Source: Bacteroidales bacterium
GTDB taxonomy: Bacteria; Bacteroidota; Bacteroidia; Bacteroidales; WCHB1-69
Assembly (NCBI GenBank): GCA_017394765.1
Contig: JAFPXF010000035.1
Coordinates: 1 to 64,000 of the forward strand
Direction: 5' to 3'
Length of the DNA: 64,000 nucleotides
Each line of letters opens with the position of its first letter. Positions within the stretch are counted from its first letter, which is position 1. The translations under genes were made by a program, and so were the position numbers. Positions 55,986-64,000 of this stretch are shown in pieces. The notes below the pieces were generated by a model, which did no database searches, was not told the DNA's origin, and worked only from the letters and a program-made list of their open reading frames with translations.

Positions 55986-56030
55986 CAATAGTACAACACT
56001 TCCACCCCGGTGGGAGTGCTTGTACTTATT
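55986..56030 (+). promoter_or_regulatory. large hairpin between rplL and rpoB
   Basis: The gap between rplL and rpoB contains an imperfect stem of about 20 bp: AATAGTACAA, ACT and CCACC on the left pair with GGTGG, AGT and TTGTACTTATT on the right. There is no T run after it, so it is more like a processing or attenuation element than a terminator. Confidence 0.6.
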
Positions 56031-56098
56031 GTTGTATTAAATACCTACTGATTGGTATTCCCCTTAAATCAGTCTTATCTTATTAAAAATCAACAGCC

Positions 56099-59000
56099 TT
56101 GGCAACCCAAAACAATAAAAGAATAAGCTTTGCGTCCACCAGACCGGTTCCCTATCCTGATTTTCTGGATATCCAACTGAAGTCTTTCCGGGAATTCTTC
56201 CAAATTGACACCGACGCCGAATGTCGCCATGACGAGGGCCTCTACCGTGCGTTTGCCGAGAATTTCCCCATCACGGATGCAAGAGGCAGTTTCGTCCTCG
56301 AGTTCCTCGATTATTACATCGATGCTCCCCGCTATTCCATGGACGAATGCCTCGAAAGAGGTTTGACATACAGCGTTCCCTTGAAAGCCAAACTGAAACT
56401 TTCTTGCAACGATGTCGAACACGAGGATTTTGAAACCGTCATTCAAGACGTCTATCTGGGCATGATCCCGTACATGACTCCCAGCGGCACCTTTATCATC
56501 AACGGTGCCGAGCGTGTCGTGGTCTCCCAGCTGCACCGTTCCCCCGGTGTCTTCTTCGGTTTCTCTTACCACACAAACGGAACGCCACTCTACTCCGCGC
56601 GTATCATCCCCTTCAAGGGCTCATGGATGGAGTTCACCACGGACATCAACAACGTGATGTACGCCTACATCGACAGAAAGAAAAAACTGCCTGTCACCAC
56701 GTTGTTGCGCGCCATCGGTTATGAGACCGACAAGGACATCCTGAGCATCTTCGACATTGCGCACGAAGTGAAGGCTACCAAGGCGAATCTGAAAAAATTC
56801 CTTGGCGAGAAGTTTGCCGCCGCCGTGACCAAGACATGGTATGAAGACTTCGTTGATGACGAGACGGGCGAGGTGGTGAACATCGAGCGTACCGAGGTGA
56901 TCATCGACCGTGAAACGGTGTTCGAGAAACAGCATATCAATATGATCGCGGACGCGAACATCAAGACGGTCCTTTTCCACAAGAGCGACGAGAAGCAGAT
57001 CGACTATTCCGTCATCTTCAACACTCTCCAGAAAGACCCGACAAACTCCGGCAAGGAGGCTATTGAATACATCTATCTGGCGCTCAAGAGCACGGCAGCC
57101 CCCGACGAGGAGACCGCCCGCGCCACCTTGGAGAAACTTTTCTTCTCCGACAAGAGATACGACCTCGGCGAAGTGGGCCGTTATCGTATCAACAAGAAAC
57201 TGAATCTCAATATCCCGATGGAAACCGGCGTGCTCACCAACGAGGATATCATCTCCATTATCCGTTATTTGATCGAATTGATCAATTCCAAGACGGAAGT
57301 TGATGATATCGACCACTTGAGCAACCGTCGTGTCCGTACCGTCGGCGAGCAATTATACAACCAATTCAGCCTGGGTCTGAACCGTATGGCCCGCACCATC
57401 AGAGAGAAGATGAATGTGCGCGACCATGAGCTGTTCGCCCCGGTTGACCTGATCAATGCCAAGACACTTTCCTCTGTGGTGAATTCATTCTTCGGCACCA
57501 ACCAACTTTCACAGTTCATGGACCAGACCAATCCGCTGTCGGAAATCACGCACAAGCGCAGAATTTCCGCCCTCGGTCCTGGCGGTCTGTCTCGTGAACG
57601 TGCGGGCTTCGAGGTTCGTGATGTCCACTACACGCACTACGGCCGTCTCTGCACCATCGAGACCCCTGAAGGTCCGAATATCGGATTGATTTCCTCTCTC
57701 TGTGTCTTTGCAAAAATCAACAACCTCGGCTTTATCGCCACCCCGTATCGTCGCGTGGTCAACGGACAGGTGCAGTTCGACGAACCGCCTATCTTCTTGA
57801 CCGCTGAAGAGGAGGACAACATGCGTATTGCGCAGGCTAACACTCCGATGGACGAGAACGGGCTCCTTGGCGAGAAGGTGAAAGCACGTCGTTTGGCCGA
57901 CTATCCTATCCTCCCGCGTGAGGAAATCGACTTGATTGACATCGCTCCCAACCAGATTGCCTCTATCGCTGCATCCTTGATTCCTTTCTTGGAAAACGAT
58001 GACGCAAACCGTGCCTTGATGGGATCCAACATGATGCGTCAGGCTGTGCCGTTGTTGCGTCCCGAAGCTCCTATCGTGGGCACGGGCCTCGAACACCAGG
58101 TGGCAGTCGATTCCCGCGTTGTGCTCGTGGCCGAAGGCAATGGTGTGGTTAAATCCGTCGATGCCACCCACATTGAGATCGACTATGAACGCACGGATAC
58201 GGAAGCCCTTGTGAGCTTCGACTCCAACGTCAAGAACTATGAGTTGCTGAAATTCCGCAGAACCAACCAGAACTCTTGTATCAACATGCGCCCCATTGTG
58301 GTGAAGGGACAAAAGGTGAAGAAAGGCGATGTGCTGACGGAAGGTTATGCCACCGAGAACGGTGAGCTTGCTCTCGGACGCAACTTGATGGTTGCTTTCA
58401 TGCCGTGGAAGGGATACAACTTCGAGGATGCTGTCGTGATTTCCGAAAAGGCAGTGACCGACGACCTCTATACCTCTATCCACATCGAATCGTTCACCCT
58501 TGAGGTGCGCGACACCAAGCGTGGTATCGAGGAACTGACCAATGATATTCCCAACGTCTCCAACGAAGCTACGAAAGACCTCAATGCCGACGGTTTGATC
58601 CGTGTGGGTGCCGAAGTCAACGAAGGCGACATCCTCATCGGTAAGATCACGCCCAAGGGCGAGACTTATCCGACTCCTGAGGAGAAGCTCTTGCGCGCCA
58701 TCTTCGGCGACAAGGCCGGCGACGTGAAGGATGCCTCCCTCAAGGCGCCCCCATCCATGAAGGGTGTGGTCATCGGTGCAAAGTCCCTGTCCCGAATTGT
58801 CAAGGACCGCAAGTCCAAGGCAAAGGACAAAGATCTCACGAAAGAGATCGAGGACAAGTACCAAGTCGAGTTCGACCGTTTGCACGAAGTGGCAGTGTCC
58901 AAGTTGTACAAGGTGCTTGAAGGCAAGATTGCCCACAATATTCATGACAATGCCAAGAACGTGGTGGTGCCCAAGGGTGCCAAGTTCTCCCAGAAGTTGC

Positions 59001-59899
59001 TCAATACGGTTGACTTTACCACGGTGACGGTTTCGAAATGGACCAACGATGCGAAGATCAACCTGATCGTGGCCGAGATTATCCGCAACTACTTGGTGAA
59101 GGTTCGTGACATCACGGCGCGTAAGACGCGCGAGGTGTTCGACGCCACTATTGGCACGGAACTCCCTGCCGGTATTGTGCAGATGGCCAAGGTTTATATC
59201 GCCAATGCCCGTAAACTCCGCATTGGTGACAAGATGGCAGGTCGTCACGGTAACAAAGGTTGTGTTGCCAAGATCGTAAAACAGGAGGATCTTCCCTTCC
59301 TGGCCGACGGTCGTCCCGTTGATGTGGTGCTCAACCCGCTGGGTGTGCCTTCCCGTATGAACCTGGGTCAGATTTACGAAACGGTCTTGGCTTGGGCCGG
59401 CAAGAAGTTAGGCTGCAAGTTCGCTACCCCGATCTTCGACGGTGCCAGCATTGACCAAATCAACGAGTACATGCGTCAGGCTGGACTTCCCGAAAATGGC
59501 AGCACCCAGTTGTATGACGGTGAAACTGGTGAGCCGTTCCATCAGAAGGCCACGGTGGGTTACATCTATTATTTGAAACTCCACCACATGGTTGACGACA
59601 AGATGCACGCCCGTTCCATTGGACCGTATTCCCTCATCACACAACAGCCGCTCGGTGGTAAAGCCCAATTCGGCGGTCAGCGTTTCGGTGAGATGGAGGT
59701 GTGGGCCATCGAGGCCTACGGCGCATCCAATGTGCTGCAAGAGATCCTTACCGTCAAGTCCGATGACGTGATGGGCAGGGCGAAAACATACGAGTCCATC
59801 GTGAAGGGTGACAATATGCCGATGTCGGGCATTCCTGAGTCTTTCAACGTCTTGGTGAATGAACTTCGCGGCTTGGCCCTCGACATTAAATTCGAATAA
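56099..59899 (+). CDS. rpoB: DNA-directed RNA polymerase subunit beta
   Basis: A 1266-residue beta subunit of the Bacteroidetes type. The rifampicin region '[29 protein letters not shown]' (shown in parts) carries the normal Asp, His and Ser residues of sensitive enzymes. Further landmarks are '[16 protein letters not shown]', '[16 protein letters not shown]', '[12 protein letters not shown]' and the C-terminal '[11 protein letters not shown]'-like end. The only start codon near the expected N-terminus is TTG 56099, because an in-frame TAA lies at 56084-56086 and no ATG or GTG intervenes. The start '[14 protein letters not shown]' lines up with other Bacteroidetes RpoB. Confidence 0.97.
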   Translation: MATQNNKRISFASTRPVPYPDFLDIQLKSFREFFQIDTDAECRHDEGLYRAFAENFPITDARGSFVLEFLDYYIDAPRYSMDECLERGLTYSVPLKAKLKLSCNDVEHEDFETVIQDVYLGMIPYMTPSGTFIINGAERVVVSQLHRSPGVFFGFSYHTNGTPLYSARIIPFKGSWMEFTTDINNVMYAYIDRKKKLPVTTLLRAIGYETDKDILSIFDIAHEVKATKANLKKFLGEKFAAAVTKTWYEDFVDDETGEVVNIERTEVIIDRETVFEKQHINMIADANIKTVLFHKSDEKQIDYSVIFNTLQKDPTNSGKEAIEYIYLALKSTAAPDEETARATLEKLFFSDKRYDLGEVGRYRINKKLNLNIPMETGVLTNEDIISIIRYLIELINSKTEVDDIDHLSNRRVRTVGEQLYNQFSLGLNRMARTIREKMNVRDHELFAPVDLINAKTLSSVVNSFFGTNQLSQFMDQTNPLSEITHKRRISALGPGGLSRERAGFEVRDVHYTHYGRLCTIETPEGPNIGLISSLCVFAKINNLGFIATPYRRVVNGQVQFDEPPIFLTAEEEDNMRIAQANTPMDENGLLGEKVKARRLADYPILPREEIDLIDIAPNQIASIAASLIPFLENDDANRALMGSNMMRQAVPLLRPEAPIVGTGLEHQVAVDSRVVLVAEGNGVVKSVDATHIEIDYERTDTEALVSFDSNVKNYELLKFRRTNQNSCINMRPIVVKGQKVKKGDVLTEGYATENGELALGRNLMVAFMPWKGYNFEDAVVISEKAVTDDLYTSIHIESFTLEVRDTKRGIEELTNDIPNVSNEATKDLNADGLIRVGAEVNEGDILIGKITPKGETYPTPEEKLLRAIFGDKAGDVKDASLKAPPSMKGVVIGAKSLSRIVKDRKSKAKDKDLTKEIEDKYQVEFDRLHEVAVSKLYKVLEGKIAHNIHDNAKNVVVPKGAKFSQKLLNTVDFTTVTVSKWTNDAKINLIVAEIIRNYLVKVRDITARKTREVFDATIGTELPAGIVQMAKVYIANARKLRIGDKMAGRHGNKGCVAKIVKQEDLPFLADGRPVDVVLNPLGVPSRMNLGQIYETVLAWAGKKLGCKFATPIFDGASIDQINEYMRQAGLPENGSTQLYDGETGEPFHQKATVGYIYYLKLHHMVDDKMHARSIGPYSLITQQPLGGKAQFGGQRFGEMEVWAIEAYGASNVLQEILTVKSDDVMGRAKTYESIVKGDNMPMSGIPESFNVLVNELRGLALDIKFE

Positions 59900-59923
59900 G
59901 TCAATATAAAGATATTGTAGATC

Positions 59924-64000
<4,077 letters not shown>

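Noticed and set aside
57509..59248. A 579-codon minus-strand frame opposite rpoB
   Set aside because: rpoB is certain; the frame is a by-product of its codon bias.

Overview
The window is chromosomal DNA from a member of the Bacteroidota, most likely order Bacteroidales. The evidence is: the promoter motif TAnnTTTG in front of many genes; almost no Shine-Dalgarno sites; two secreted proteins ending in type IX secretion (T9SS) C-terminal sorting domains; PorP/SprF-like and PorE-like proteins; a short archaeal-type prolyl-tRNA synthetase; and RpoB/RpoC sequences of the Bacteroidetes type. No insertion sequence, phage gene or CRISPR array was seen.

Left part (1-20.9 kb), mostly housekeeping. 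A leftward thiamine operon (thiS-thiE-thiG-thiC-thiH) is headed by a TPP riboswitch and shares a divergent promoter region with a rightward unit: an unknown gene, a phosphohexomutase and a cobalamin-dependent methionine synthase that lacks the reactivation domain. Next come a leftward surA-moxR-histidine kinase group, rpmH, a secreted CAP-domain protein with rluD, and a leftward group of a retropepsin-like protein, ruvC and a stand-alone methionine synthase reactivation protein. The last one supplies the domain missing from the synthase 8 kb away. corA follows.

Middle part (20.9-39.3 kb), envelope and T9SS. An unusual open frame joins the DNA-replication ATPase RarA directly to a PorP/SprF-type outer-membrane protein and overlaps a PD40/OmpA-type partner gene. 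Then come a four-helix-bundle (S23/IVS) protein, a C10 cysteine protease with CUB-like domains and a T9SS sorting domain, a Thr/Ala-rich secreted protein, tRNA-Gln(CTG) and uridine kinase. A probable four-gene leftward envelope operon follows: an aromatic/Ser-rich lipoprotein, a FadL-like barrel, a propeller-like protein and a secreted glutamine-amidotransferase-like protein. Then proS, mazG and a complete PorE homologue.

Right part (39.7-64 kb). A 3474-residue surface protein carries SprB-like repeats, six tandem Ig-like repeats and a T9SS sorting domain. It is followed by an MsbA-type ABC transporter overlapping trmB, then the conserved block secE-nusG-rplK-rplA-rplJ-rplL-rpoB-rpoC, the last gene running off the window.

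The most notable observations are the RarA-PorP fused frame, the split methionine synthase, the giant adhesin beside porE, and the four-gene envelope operon of unknown purpose.
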